Positions 32,187 to 41,329 of a stretch of DNA of 46,468 nucleotides are shown piece after piece (position 1 is the first letter of the stretch; the number at the start of each line of letters is the position of its first letter). Origin of the DNA: Actinomycetes bacterium (GTDB lineage Bacteria > Actinomycetota > Actinomycetes > Actinomycetales > Microbacteriaceae). The stretch is from the NCBI GenBank assembly GCA_023431405.1, contig JAEYVZ010000081.1, forward strand, positions 1 through 46,468. Reading direction: 5' to 3'. A program made the translations under genes and the position numbers. The notes beneath the pieces were generated by a model. It worked only from the letters and a program-made list of their open reading frames with translations, searched no databases and was not told where the DNA came from.

Positions 32187-33128
32187 GTGCCGTCCGCCGT
32201 GATCTCCGCTCAGAACCTCGTCAAGACCTACCGCGTCAAGGGAAAACCCGACTTCGTCGCCGTCGACGACCTCAGCTTCGAGGTGGCCCCGGGTGAGTCG
32301 TTCGGCCTTCTCGGGCCGAACGGGGCGGGGAAGTCCACGACGATGAAGATGATCGGCGCGGTGTCCACCCGCACGTCGGGCGACCTGTCGATCCTCGGGC
32401 TCGACCCCGACCGGTACGGTCCTGAGATCCGGTCGCGGCTGGGCGTCGTGCCTCAGCAGGACAACCTCGACGGCGAGCTCAACGCCCGCGAGAACCTCTA
32501 CATCTACGGGCGCTACTTCGGGCTCCCCGGGCGCGTGTGCCACCAGAAGGCCGACGAGCTCCTCGCCTTCGCGCAGCTCGAGGACAAGGCGAAGAACAAG
32601 GTCGACCAGCTCTCCGGCGGCATGAAGCGCCGCCTCACGATCGCCCGCGGGCTCATCAACGACCCCCGCATCCTGCTGCTCGACGAGCCCACCACCGGTC
32701 TCGACCCCCAGGCCCGTCACGTGCTGTGGGACCGCCTCTTCCGGCTGAAGGAGCGCGGCACGACCCTCGTGCTCACGACGCACTACATGGATGAGGCCGA
32801 GCAGCTGTGCGACCGGCTCGTCGTCGTCGACAAGGGGCGCATCATGGCCGAGGGTTCGCCGTCCTCCCTCATCCGCGAGCACTCGAGTCGCGAGGTGGTG
32901 GAGCTGCGCTTCGGATCCGACCGCAACGAGCAGATGGCGGCGCAGCTGCAGGGCGTCGGCGATCGCGTCGAGGTGCTGCCCGACCGCATCCTCATCTACG
33001 CGCACGACGGCGAGGCGGTGCTGGAGCGCGTCACGGCCGACGGCCTCCACCCCATCACGAGCCTCGTGCGCCGCTCGAGCCTCGAAGACGTGTTCCTCCG
33101 ACTCACGGGAAGGTCGCTGATCGAATGA
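32187..33128 (+). CDS. ABC-2 exporter ATPase, lipooligosaccharide/NodI-like family
   Basis: The 313-residue ATPase has Walker A GPNGAGKST, VVPQQDNLDGELNARENL, signature LSGGMKRRL, Walker B ILLLDEPTTGLD and TTHYMDEAEQLCDRL. The VVPQQDNLD stretch and the two separate permeases fit the NodI/lipooligosaccharide exporter family. A C-terminal regulatory stretch follows residue 230. The stop overlaps the first permease start (ATGA). Confidence 0.92.
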   Translation: MPSAVISAQNLVKTYRVKGKPDFVAVDDLSFEVAPGESFGLLGPNGAGKSTTMKMIGAVSTRTSGDLSILGLDPDRYGPEIRSRLGVVPQQDNLDGELNARENLYIYGRYFGLPGRVCHQKADELLAFAQLEDKAKNKVDQLSGGMKRRLTIARGLINDPRILLLDEPTTGLDPQARHVLWDRLFRLKERGTTLVLTTHYMDEAEQLCDRLVVVDKGRIMAEGSPSSLIREHSSREVVELRFGSDRNEQMAAQLQGVGDRVEVLPDRILIYAHDGEAVLERVTADGLHPITSLVRRSSLEDVFLRLTGRSLIE

Positions 33129-33988
33129 GCGTCACGACCACCGAATCGCTCGACGAGCTGCGCGAGGAGGCGCTCGCGTGGGGTCGCCGGCCCCGCCGCT
33201 TCGGCAGTCTCTACGTCACCGAGCACATGGTGCGCGCGATGCGCGCCTACGGCTGGACCATCATCGTCGGCGCGCTCGGGCAGCCGATCATGTACCTGCT
33301 GGGCCTCGCCGTCGGACTGGCCGCGCTCATCCAGGTGCCGGTCGTCGACCACGGCCAGGAGGTCGGCTACCTCGTGTTCGTCGCCCCGGCGCTCCTGGTC
33401 ACCGCGGCGATCGCGGTGGCATCCGAGGAGATGACCTATCCCGTCATGGCGGGCTTCAAGTGGCGCCGCTACTTCTACGGCTTCAACGCCTCGCCGCTGT
33501 CGAGCCCGCAGATCGCGAACGGCGTCATCGCGGGGGCGACGGCGCGCATGGCCGTCGCGGTGGGGGCTTACTACCTGTTCCTGTGGATCTTCGACTTCTT
33601 CGTCGAGACCGTGCCGCTCACCTCGACCGGCTGGCTGTCGATCTTCGCCGGTGTCGCTGCGGGCCTCGCCTTCGGTGTGCCGCTCATGGCCTACGCCGGG
33701 TCGATCGAAGACGACAAAGGGCAGTTCGCGCTCGTGCAGCGGTTCCTGTTCATGCCGATGTTCCTGTTCTCCGGCACGTTCTACCCGCTCGACACGCTCC
33801 CGCTGTGGCTGCAGTGGATCGGGTGGATCTCTCCGCTGTGGCACGGTGCCGAACTCGGACGCCTCGCCACCTACGGGGCGGCGATATCGCCGGTCATGGT
33901 CGCCGTCCACATCGGCTACCTCCTCGTGCTCATCGGCGGCGGCTATCTCTGGGCCCGTCGCGTCTTCACCGAAAGGCTCGCGAAATGA
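33125..33988 (+). CDS. ABC-2 exporter permease A
   Basis: The 287-residue membrane protein has about six helices and the ABC-2 motif LFSGTFYPLDTLPLWLQWIGWISPLWHG. It overlaps both the ATPase gene and the second permease gene by 4 bp. It probably forms a heterodimer with permease B. Confidence 0.9.
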   Translation: MSVTTTESLDELREEALAWGRRPRRFGSLYVTEHMVRAMRAYGWTIIVGALGQPIMYLLGLAVGLAALIQVPVVDHGQEVGYLVFVAPALLVTAAIAVASEEMTYPVMAGFKWRRYFYGFNASPLSSPQIANGVIAGATARMAVAVGAYYLFLWIFDFFVETVPLTSTGWLSIFAGVAAGLAFGVPLMAYAGSIEDDKGQFALVQRFLFMPMFLFSGTFYPLDTLPLWLQWIGWISPLWHGAELGRLATYGAAISPVMVAVHIGYLLVLIGGGYLWARRVFTERLAK

Positions 33989-34803
33989 CCGCCGTCGCCG
34001 AGGCTCCCGTCCGAAGCGGCGGAGTGCGGGCGCTGTGGGCGGGAAACCCCGGCGCCGTCGTGCAGCGCGGCCTGATCGCGGCGCGCTCCTCGAGCTGGAT
34101 CGTCGTGCTGTCGGGCTTCTTCGAGCCGGTGTTCTACCTGCTGTCCATGGGCATCGGGCTCGGCGCCCTCATCGGCGACGTGCAGACCTCGCAGGGCGTG
34201 GAGGTGCCCTACGCGGCCTTCATCGCCCCCGCCCTGCTCGCCGTCTCGGCGATGAACGGCGCCATCTACGACTCGACGTGGAACGTGTTCTTCAAGCTGA
34301 ACTACGGGAAGCTCTACGAGGGCATGCTCTCCACGTCGCTCGGGCCTCTCGACGTCGCGCTCGGAGAGATTCTCTACGCGCTGCTGCGGGGGCTCCTCTA
34401 CGCGACCGGCTTCATGATCATCATGCAGCTGATGGGGCTGAACCTCGCGTGGACGGCCGTGCTCGCCCTTCCCGCCGTGCTCCTGATCGCCTTCGGGTTC
34501 GCGAGTGTCGGCATGGCGATCACGAGCTACATGAAGACCTTCCAGCACATGGACTGGATCAACTTCGTGCTGCTGCCGATGTTCCTGTTCTCCGCCACCT
34601 TCTACCCGATCGCGGTGTACCCGGGCTGGGTGCAGCAGATCGTCATGGCGCTGCCGCTGTGGCACGGCGTCGAGCTGATCCGTGGCCTCACCACCGGCAT
34701 CCTGCACACGGGGATGCTGTGGCACGTGCTCTACTACGTCGTCATGATCGCGATCGGGCTCGTCTTCACCACGAAACGTCTCCGCGCCCTCTTCCTCGAC
34801 TGA
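33985..34803 (+). CDS. ABC-2 exporter permease B
   Basis: The 272-residue membrane protein is a paralogue of permease A, with the same closing motif (LFSATFYPIAVYPGWVQQI, then LPLWHGVELIRG). Two different permeases with one ATPase suggest an asymmetric channel. Substrate may be a glycolipid or drug; the sequence does not say. Confidence 0.9.
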   Translation: MTAVAEAPVRSGGVRALWAGNPGAVVQRGLIAARSSSWIVVLSGFFEPVFYLLSMGIGLGALIGDVQTSQGVEVPYAAFIAPALLAVSAMNGAIYDSTWNVFFKLNYGKLYEGMLSTSLGPLDVALGEILYALLRGLLYATGFMIIMQLMGLNLAWTAVLALPAVLLIAFGFASVGMAITSYMKTFQHMDWINFVLLPMFLFSATFYPIAVYPGWVQQIVMALPLWHGVELIRGLTTGILHTGMLWHVLYYVVMIAIGLVFTTKRLRALFLD

Positions 34804-34847
34804 CGCGACGGCCCGTCCGGTCCGTCGCCGAGAACGGGCCCTGCATG

Positions 34848-34888
34848 CCACCGACCGGGGCGCCGTGAGAAGGCGTCCCGGTCGGTGG
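34848..34888. terminator. Terminator between convergent ABC-2 operon and small export protein gene
   Basis: A 17-bp stem with one mismatch (34848-34864 with 34872-34888) and a 7-nt loop lies between the ends at 34803 and 34902. Confidence 0.85.
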
Positions 34889-34901
34889 GCGGTGCGGGCA
34901 G

Positions 34902-35462
34902 TCAGCCGACCGCATTGATGACACCGGTGAGCAGCAGTGTGATGGCGGTGGTCCACGCGACGATCGCGACGGCCTGCCAGATGAGGATGCGCCCCTTCGT
35001 GACACCCACGGCCGCGAGCATCGTCGCCGTGAAGTGCGTGGGGAGCAGCAGCGGGCCCAGCAGGCTCACGCCCGGAAGGCCGTAGCGTTCGAACGCCCGC
35101 TGGAACTTCGCGACCCGGGGCGAGACCTCGATGGAACCGGCGACCGCTGACGCGGGCATCGGCACCGGGGTGCCGTCGGCGCTCACGCCGACCGGCACGC
35201 GCGCGGCCGTGCGTGCCCGGTGCCGCGACACGACCGCACCTCGGGCGCCCGCGCTCAGCAGCACGAGCACGGCGACGGTGACGAAGTTGCCGATGGCGCC
35301 GGCCACCGCCGCGACCACCGGGTTGATCCCGCCGATGATGCCGATCGCCGCGGCGCCCTCGCCCTCGATGAAGGGCACGGCGCCGGCCAACGCCACGATC
35401 GCGGGCTGCAGCAGTTCGGGGACCTGGGCGACAAGGTCTTGGAAGGTGGAGATGAGGTCCAT
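34902..35462 (-). CDS. Small multi-drug export family membrane protein (PF06695-like)
   Basis: The 186-residue product has four or five helices with PFIEGEGAAAIGIIGGINP near the N-terminus and ERYGLPGVSLLGPLLLPTHFTA in the middle, both typical of the Sm_multidrug_ex family (distant DedA-like fold). Despite the name, function is not established. The ATG at 35462 has AGGAG upstream; the longer start at 35519 would lie in the shared control region. It is divergent from the two-component pair, so it could be its target. Confidence 0.8.
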   Translation of the reverse strand: MDLISTFQDLVAQVPELLQPAIVALAGAVPFIEGEGAAAIGIIGGINPVVAAVAGAIGNFVTVAVLVLLSAGARGAVVSRHRARTAARVPVGVSADGTPVPMPASAVAGSIEVSPRVAKFQRAFERYGLPGVSLLGPLLLPTHFTATMLAAVGVTKGRILIWQAVAIVAWTTAITLLLTGVINAVG

Positions 35463-35587
35463 GTCTTCGCTCCTGTTCAGGTGGCGGAGGGGGTCTCCGC
35501 CGGACATGCACCAGTCCACCGGAGCGCTCAGAACCGCGGAAGTGTCACCCTGTCACCGGTTCGCATGGGTCTCTCACGACCGATGGG

Positions 35588-35599
35588 TGACATGTGTCA
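35588..35599. promoter_or_regulatory. Inverted repeat TGACA-TG-TGTCA in the divergent control region
   Basis: The inverted repeat overlaps the promoter of the kinase gene. Two more TGTCA copies lie at 35543-35547 and 35551-35555. Four half-sites in 57 bp suggest binding by a dimeric regulator, possibly the NarL-type regulator encoded downstream. Confidence 0.5.
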
Positions 35600-35605
35600 T
35601 GGCCC

Positions 35606-35611
35606 TATCGT
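35606..35611 (+). promoter_or_regulatory. Leaderless-type -10 for the two-component operon
   Basis: TATCGT is followed by seven bases and then the ATG at 35619, with no Shine-Dalgarno. Confidence 0.55.
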
Positions 35612-35618
35612 GGTGGCT

Positions 35619-36821
35619 ATGACCCCCCGCGCCGCGGCGCTCCACATTGCGCCCACCCCGCCCCGACGCGACGAGCGGCAGCTCGCGCGCAGCATCACCG
35701 TCACCTGGTGGTACACCGTGTCGGGCGTGCTCGTCTTCGAACTCGTCGTCGTGTTCGTCGCGACCGTCGTCATCTCGACGGCCGCGTCACCCGCCGCCGT
35801 CGCCGTCACCGGCATCGGCGGGATCGTCTGGTGGGGTGCGACGCTCGCTCTCCTCCTGCGCTACCGCCGCGGCTCGGCAGGAATGGCCCGCCGGGAGTGG
35901 CCCACCGTTGCCGTTCCGCTGCTGCTGTGCGCCGCGTACGGGGTGACCGCCGCGGTCCTCACCGGAATGTGGAGCATCGGCGGTTTCGCGGTCATCCAGC
36001 CGCTGCTGCTGCTCGCCTGGCCTCCAGGGGTGCGACTGCGGCTGGTCGTGGCCGCCACGCTCGTGCTGATCGGACTGTGGACGCTCGACCAGCAGTCGGC
36101 GGTGCGCCTCTCGGGTGGCGAGCCGTCGTCGTGGTGGACGTTCGGACTGTTCGCGATGGCCCTGCCGATGATGAGCGTGCTCACACTGTGGTGGTGGGAT
36201 GTGCTGGTGCGTCTCGATGACGCCCGGGCTGCGGCGGGGCGGCTGGCCGCCACGCAGGAACGCCTCCGCGTCGCGACCGACGTGCACGATCTCCAAGGTC
36301 ACCATCTGCAGGTGATCGCCCTCCAGCTCGAGCTTGCCGAGCGGCTCATGGACCGCGACCAGCCGGCGGCGATGGAGCAGTTGCGACAGGCGCGGCGCAG
36401 CGTCGATGAGGCGCGGCAGGGCACCCGCGAGATCGCCGCGCAGTTCCGCACGGTGTCGCTGACCGACGAGATCGCCAACGCCGTCGACCTGCTGCGGGCC
36501 GCCGGCGCGACCGTCGACGCGTCGGTGGATGCGGATGCCGACCTCGCCCCGGCATCCGTGATCGGCCCCGTCATCCGCGAGACGACGACGAACGTGCTGC
36601 GGCACGGAGGCGGCAAGCGCGCCCGGCTGGTGCTGCGAAGGGCAGCCGAGGCATGGCGATACGAGATCGTCAACGACCCCGGCACGGGCTCCGTCGCCGC
36701 CGACGGCGCGGGCCTGGCAGGGATCGAGCGGCGCGTGCGCGACGCGGGCGGCACCGTCGCCGTCCGACGTGAGCCGCACGAGTTCGCCGTCGTCGTCACC
36801 GTTCCCGAGGCGCAGCGATGA
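35619..36821 (+). CDS. Sensor histidine kinase, DesK/NarL type
   Basis: The 400-residue product has five or six hydrophobic segments between about 28 and 192 and no large outside domain, then a HisKA_3 dimerisation helix with phospho-acceptor His223 (DVHDLQGHHLQ) and a HATPase domain with N-box Asn325 and a glycine box (GAGLAGIERRV). Kinases of this form sense membrane state or small molecules within the bilayer. It overlaps the regulator gene by 4 bp. Confidence 0.92.
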   Translation: MTPRAAALHIAPTPPRRDERQLARSITVTWWYTVSGVLVFELVVVFVATVVISTAASPAAVAVTGIGGIVWWGATLALLLRYRRGSAGMARREWPTVAVPLLLCAAYGVTAAVLTGMWSIGGFAVIQPLLLLAWPPGVRLRLVVAATLVLIGLWTLDQQSAVRLSGGEPSSWWTFGLFAMALPMMSVLTLWWWDVLVRLDDARAAAGRLAATQERLRVATDVHDLQGHHLQVIALQLELAERLMDRDQPAAMEQLRQARRSVDEARQGTREIAAQFRTVSLTDEIANAVDLLRAAGATVDASVDADADLAPASVIGPVIRETTTNVLRHGGGKRARLVLRRAAEAWRYEIVNDPGTGSVAADGAGLAGIERRVRDAGGTVAVRREPHEFAVVVTVPEAQR

Positions 36822-37420
36822 TCCGGGTGCTGGTCGCCGACGACGAGGCGATGATCCGGTCGGCTCTCGCGGCGCTCCTGAACCTCGAAGACGACATCGA
36901 GGTCGTCGCGGAGTGCGCCGACGGGAACGAGGCCGTCGCGGTTGCGCAGCGGCTGACGCCCGACGTGTGCCTGCTCGACCTCCAGATGCCAGGCCTCGAC
37001 GGAGTGGAAGTCGCTGAGCGGCTGCGGCGCACGGTCGCGACCCGCTGCATCGTCGTCACCCGTCACGCCGGCACGGGGGTTCTCCGACGCGCGCTGGCCT
37101 CCGGGGTGGCGGGCTTTCTGCCGAAGTCGCGCGGTGCCCACGAGGTGGCCGAGGTCATCCGTCGGGTCGCGGCGGGAGCCCGGTACGTCGACCCGCAGAT
37201 CGCCGCCGACGCCCTCAGCGACGAGCGGTGCCCGCTCACCGACCGGGAGCTCGACGTTCTGAGGGCAGGGCGGCGGGGAGAGACGACCGGCCAGATCGCC
37301 CGCACGCTGTCGCTTGCTCCAGGGACCGTCCGCAACCACATCTCGGCGGTGCTGCGCAAACTCCAGGTGCCCACGCGGCAGCAGGCGGTGCTCCTCGCCG
37401 AAGAGCGCGGGTGGATCTGA
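36818..37420 (+). CDS. NarL-type response regulator
   Basis: The 200-residue product has a receiver domain (acid pocket D8/D9, phospho-acceptor D54 in LLDLQMP, Lys in FLPKS) and a C-terminal LuxR-type helix-turn-helix (LTDRELDVLRAGRRGETTGQ, then TVRNHISAVLRKL). It is the partner of the kinase upstream, and the TGTCA repeats at 35543-35599 are a plausible own target. Confidence 0.94.
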   Translation: MIRVLVADDEAMIRSALAALLNLEDDIEVVAECADGNEAVAVAQRLTPDVCLLDLQMPGLDGVEVAERLRRTVATRCIVVTRHAGTGVLRRALASGVAGFLPKSRGAHEVAEVIRRVAAGARYVDPQIAADALSDERCPLTDRELDVLRAGRRGETTGQIARTLSLAPGTVRNHISAVLRKLQVPTRQQAVLLAEERGWI

Positions 37421-37431
37421 CGCCGGATGAC

Positions 37432-37469
37432 CGAACGGGTGCCGCCGGAGATCCGGTGACACCCGTTCG
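37432..37469. terminator. Terminator between convergent response regulator and MHS transporter genes
   Basis: A perfect 10-bp stem (37432-37441 with 37460-37469) encloses a second short stem (CCGGA / TCCGG). Confidence 0.75.
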
Positions 37470-37480
37470 CAGGCACCCGA

Positions 37481-38941
37481 TCAGCGGGCGGCATCCTCCG
37501 TGTGGCCGATGTTGGTCTCGTAGTCGACGTCCTTGGTCTCCTTCGACACCCACAGCGAGATGAAGGTGAGCACCGCCGAGGCGGAGAGGTAGATGCCGAC
37601 GAGCCACGGCTCGCCGCCTGCCGTCGCCCACAGCGCGACCGCGACGATGGGGGCGAGGGCGGCTCCGAGGATCGACGACACGTTGTACGAGATCGCCGAG
37701 CCGGTGTAGCGCACGTTGGTCGGGAACAGCTCGGGGAGGATCGCGCCCATCGGGCCGAAGGTGGCGCCCATGAGCATGAAGCCGAGCACGAGGAAGGCCT
37801 GCACGAGAGCCCCGGTGAACTTCGGGTCGAGCTGCGGCAGCAGGAACACGTTGAAGGTGAGCCCGAACACCGCGATGGCACCGGTGACCCACAGCAGGAG
37901 CGTGCGGCGTCCCACCGCGTCGGCGATGGGTCCCGACAGCAGGGTGAAGATGCCGAAGAACACGACGCCGATGATCTGCATGATGACGAAGTCGGTGTAG
38001 CCGAAGCCGAGGCCCGGAACGTAGGTCGCCGCGTCGAAGGCGGCGCCGGTCGTCTGCGCAGCCTCTTCGGCGCCTTCCAGGGTCGCCTTGGTGCCGTACG
38101 ACAGCGTGAAGCTCGTCATCAGGTAGAAGAGCACGTAGGTGGCCAGCATGATGAACGTGCCGAGGATGAGCTGCCACCAGTGCTTGCGGATGACCTCTCC
38201 CAGCGGGAACCTGCGGATCGCGCCGACCTTCTCGGCGCGCGAGAACGTCTCCGACTCGACGAGCTTCAGTCGCACCCAGAGGCCGACGATCACCATGACG
38301 GCCGAGAACAGGAACGGCACGCGCCAGCCCCAGGCGAGGAACTCCTCGGAGCGCTGTGCCGGACCGTCGGGGTGGGGGAGGGCGAAGTTGATGATGAGGA
38401 AGACGCCGTTGGCGATGATGAAGCCGATGGGGGCGCCCAGCTGCGGGAAGGTGCCGTACCAGGCGCGCTTGCCCTTGGGGGCGTTCTCGGTGGCGACCAG
38501 TGCGGCCCCCGACCACTCGCCGCCGAGCGCGAAGCCCTGGCAGAGGCGCAAGACGAGCAGCAGCAGCGCCGCCCACCAGCCGATCTCGTTGTACGTCGGA
38601 AGGCACCCGATGAGGAACGTGGCGATGCCCATCGTGAGCAGCGAGGCGACGAGGGTGGCCTTGCGGCCGAAGCGGTCGCCGAAGTGGCCGAACACGACGG
38701 CGCCGATGGGGCGGGCGACCATGGCCGCCCCGAAGACGGCGAACGACGACAGCAGGGCCGTGGTCTCGTCGCCGGTCGGGAAGAAGAGGAGGGGGAAGAC
38801 CAGCACGGCGGCGGTCGCGTAGACGTAGAAGTCGTAGCACTCGATCGTCGTGCCGACGAGGCTCGCCGCGATCACGCGCGAGCGCGGGTTGGCCGGAGTG
38901 GCAGAGGAGGCGGCGGCGGAGGATGCGGGGGTGTGGGACAT
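37481..38941 (-). CDS. MHS-family MFS transporter
   Basis: The 486-residue protein has 12 helices and MHS hallmarks (TTIECYDFYVYATAA, GHFGDRFGRKATL, LRLCQGFALGGEWSGA). The ATG at 38941 is chosen because the longer reading is Arg/Pro-rich and antisense-like. It is not next to catabolic genes, so the substrate (an organic acid, betaine or similar) cannot be inferred. It is distinct from the transporter at 18021. Confidence 0.9.
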   Translation of the reverse strand: MSHTPASSAAASSATPANPRSRVIAASLVGTTIECYDFYVYATAAVLVFPLLFFPTGDETTALLSSFAVFGAAMVARPIGAVVFGHFGDRFGRKATLVASLLTMGIATFLIGCLPTYNEIGWWAALLLLVLRLCQGFALGGEWSGAALVATENAPKGKRAWYGTFPQLGAPIGFIIANGVFLIINFALPHPDGPAQRSEEFLAWGWRVPFLFSAVMVIVGLWVRLKLVESETFSRAEKVGAIRRFPLGEVIRKHWWQLILGTFIMLATYVLFYLMTSFTLSYGTKATLEGAEEAAQTTGAAFDAATYVPGLGFGYTDFVIMQIIGVVFFGIFTLLSGPIADAVGRRTLLLWVTGAIAVFGLTFNVFLLPQLDPKFTGALVQAFLVLGFMLMGATFGPMGAILPELFPTNVRYTGSAISYNVSSILGAALAPIVAVALWATAGGEPWLVGIYLSASAVLTFISLWVSKETKDVDYETNIGHTEDAAR

Positions 38942-39165
38942 GAGGTACCTGAACAGACGCGGCGAGTGGTGCGTGGTCCTCGTGGGGCCTGGGCAGTCGC
39001 GCGGCGCGCGGGGTGGTGCGCGGGGGCGGCCGGGTGTCATCGGATGCCGGTGCGGAGCCGATGGACGACAGACCAGTCAAGCATCGCGACCGGGACGTCA
39101 CCGCCCCCGCACGACGAACCGCCCGCCGCTGATGCGACGGGCGGTGGTGTCTGTGCGACGGGCGG

Positions 39166-39516
39166 TCAGCGCCAGATGACGGCGAGGCCCGCGTTGAGGA
39201 GGGTGAGGAGGCCCACACCCCAGAAGACGGCCGTTGGCACCGAGCCGCCCTTGCGCTCGCGCGCCGCGCCGATGCCGAGGAGCGCGCCGATGACCACGAG
39301 CACACCCAGCTTGATGGCGATCTTCGTGTAGTTCAGGTCGTGGTCGAGGCCCCAGGGGGCAGACAGCACGAGGCCCGCGGCGAGGGCGATGCCCAGCCCC
39401 CAGTGCATGACACGCGTGATGCGTCGCTTGCCGACGGCTTCCACGACCCAGGCGCCGAAGAGCACGGCGAAACCGACGAGGTGGACGAGGACGACGACGT
39501 GGCGCAGGATCTCCAT
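39166..39516 (-). CDS. Four-helix membrane protein, unknown function
   Basis: The 116-residue product has four helices with conserved-looking residues HLVGFAVLFGAWVVEAV, MHWGLGIALAAG and NYTKIAIKLGVLV. It looks like the small actinobacterial membrane proteins related to the CopD/YggT fold, but I cannot assign a role. A leaderless -10 (TAGACT) is six bases before its ATG. Confidence 0.8.
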   Translation of the reverse strand: MEILRHVVVLVHLVGFAVLFGAWVVEAVGKRRITRVMHWGLGIALAAGLVLSAPWGLDHDLNYTKIAIKLGVLVVIGALLGIGAARERKGGSVPTAVFWGVGLLTLLNAGLAVIWR

Positions 39517-39522
39517 GGCCTC

Positions 39523-39528
39523 AGTCTA
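39523..39528 (-). promoter_or_regulatory. Leaderless-type -10 for the four-helix membrane protein gene
   Basis: On the minus strand TAGACT is followed by GAGGCC and then the ATG at 39516. Confidence 0.5.
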
Positions 39529-39584
39529 GCTGAAGGGGCCGTAAGATTCCGACATGGTGTCGCGATGCGTTCCGGGTGGCGGGG

Positions 39585-40058
39585 TCAGGCGCGGAGATCG
39601 CGCAGCAGCAGGGCGGTGCGCAACGCAGCATCCGCCGCCTCAGCGCCCTTGTCCTCCTTCGAACCCTCGAGGCCTGCGCGATCGAGACCCTGCTGCTCAT
39701 CGTCGAGGGTGAGCACGCCGAATCCCACCGGCTTGCCGGTGTCGATCGCCACACGGGTGAGACCATCGGTGGCCGCGGACGAGACGTACTCGAAGTGAGG
39801 CGTGCCACCCCGGATGATCACGCCCAGCGCGACCACCGCGTCGGCACCGGCCTCCAGCGCCGCCTTGCACACGACGGGCAGCTCGAACGAGCCGGGCACG
39901 CGTACCAGCCGCCAGGAGGCGCCCGACGCCTCGAGCGTGCGCTGGGCCCCGGCGATGAGACCGTCGGTGATCGTGTCGTGCCAGGTGCCGGCGACGACGA
40001 CGACGTCGAGGCCGCTCGCGTCGATCTGCCGGGTTTCGGGGGCGCCGTGGCCGCTCAT
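39585..40058 (-). CDS. ribH: 6,7-dimethyl-8-ribityllumazine synthase
   Basis: The 157-residue product condenses 5-amino-6-ribitylaminouracil with dihydroxybutanone phosphate. It has VPGSFELP (54-61) and the catalytic His88 in IRGGTPHFEYV. The ATG overlaps the ribBA stop (ATGA). It is last of the riboflavin operon. Confidence 0.96.
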   Translation of the reverse strand: MSGHGAPETRQIDASGLDVVVVAGTWHDTITDGLIAGAQRTLEASGASWRLVRVPGSFELPVVCKAALEAGADAVVALGVIIRGGTPHFEYVSSAATDGLTRVAIDTGKPVGFGVLTLDDEQQGLDRAGLEGSKEDKGAEAADAALRTALLLRDLRA

Positions 40059-41329
40059 GCCTTCTCCTCCTGTGCGCCGGCGAGCGCGTTGTCGAGCTCC
40101 GCCTCGTCGATGATGTGTCCCATGCGCTCGGCCTTGGTGGCGAGGTACTGGTGGTTGTTGGGGCCGACGCCCACCAGCAGCGGCACCTGCTCGACGATGT
40201 CGAGTCCGAGGTCGCGCAGCTGATTGACCTTGTCGGTGTTGTTGGTGAGCAGGCGCACGCGTTCGATCCCGAGGTCGGCGAGGATGCCGCCCGCCGCCGC
40301 GTAGTCGCGTGCGTCGGCGGGGAGTCCGAGTGCGAGGTTCGCGTCGACGGTGTCGAGGCCGCGCTCCTGCAGGCTGTAGGCGCGCAGCTTGTTGATGAGG
40401 CCGATGCCGCGGCCCTCGTGGCCGCGCATGTAGATGACGACGCCGCCGCCCTGTTCGATCGCGTCGAGCGCGGCATCCAGCTGCGGCCCGCATTCGCACT
40501 TGAGCGAGCCGAACGCCTCGCCCGTCAGACACTCCGAGTGCACGCGGACGAGCGTCGCGTCATCGGTGAGGTCGCCCGACACGACCGCGATGTGGTCGGT
40601 GCCGGTGATGCGGTCTTTGTACGCCAGGAAGCGGAACGACCCGTGCGCGGTGGGCACCTGAGCCTCGGCGCGCAGACTGACGCGCCGGCGGGCGGGATGC
40701 TCGGGTCGCGGCTGCTCGCCGTCGGCGGTGTCGAGGAACGCGATGAGCTGCTCGATCGTGATGACCGGCACCCCCTCGCGCTCGCCGAGTTCGAGCAGGC
40801 CCGGAAGGCGCATCATGCTCCCGTCTTCGGCGACGACCTCGCCGATCGCACCGACCGGCTGGAGCCCCGCGAGCCGCATCAGCTCGACGGCGGCCTCCGT
40901 GTGGCCGGCGCGTTCCCGCACACCGCCGTCGACGGCGCGCAACGGCAGGATGTGGCCCGGTCGAATGACGGATGCCGGTGTCGACGCAGGGTCGGCGAGC
41001 ACGTTGAGCGTGTGGGAGCGGTCGGCGGCGCTGATGCCGGTCGACACGCGGTCGGCGGCATCCACGCTCACCGTGTAGGCCGTGCCACGAGCGTCTTCGT
41101 TCACGGCGACCATCGGCGGCAGGTCGAGCCGGTCGGCCCAGTCTGCGGGCATCGGGGCGCACAGGAAGCCGCTCGACCAGCGGATCGTCCACGCGAGCCA
41201 TTCGGGCGTGGCGAGCTCCGCCGACAGGATGATGTCGCCCTCGTTCTCGCGGTTCTCGTCGTCGGCCACGATGACAGGGCGGCCGGCGCGGAGCGCGTCG
41301 AGTGCTTCGGGAATGGTGGCAAGGCTCAT
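40055..41329 (-). CDS. ribBA: Bifunctional DHBP synthase / GTP cyclohydrolase II
   Basis: The 424-residue fusion has an N-terminal 3,4-dihydroxy-2-butanone-4-phosphate synthase (DDENRENEGD, 23-32) and a C-terminal GTP cyclohydrolase II with zinc ligands C267, C278, C280 (SECLTGEAFGSLKCECG) and GHEGRGIG. It supplies both riboflavin precursors. The ATG overlaps the ribE stop (ATGA). Confidence 0.97.
   Translation of the reverse strand: MSLATIPEALDALRAGRPVIVADDENRENEGDIILSAELATPEWLAWTIRWSSGFLCAPMPADWADRLDLPPMVAVNEDARGTAYTVSVDAADRVSTGISAADRSHTLNVLADPASTPASVIRPGHILPLRAVDGGVRERAGHTEAAVELMRLAGLQPVGAIGEVVAEDGSMMRLPGLLELGEREGVPVITIEQLIAFLDTADGEQPRPEHPARRRVSLRAEAQVPTAHGSFRFLAYKDRITGTDHIAVVSGDLTDDATLVRVHSECLTGEAFGSLKCECGPQLDAALDAIEQGGGVVIYMRGHEGRGIGLINKLRAYSLQERGLDTVDANLALGLPADARDYAAAGGILADLGIERVRLLTNNTDKVNQLRDLGLDIVEQVPLLVGVGPNNHQYLATKAERMGHIIDEAELDNALAGAQEEKA

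Noticed and set aside
39546..39720. Plus-strand leaderless gene starting at 39554 (TAAGAT before ATG)
   Set aside because: The -10-like hexamer is present, but the frame is short, Arg-rich and antisense to ribH.
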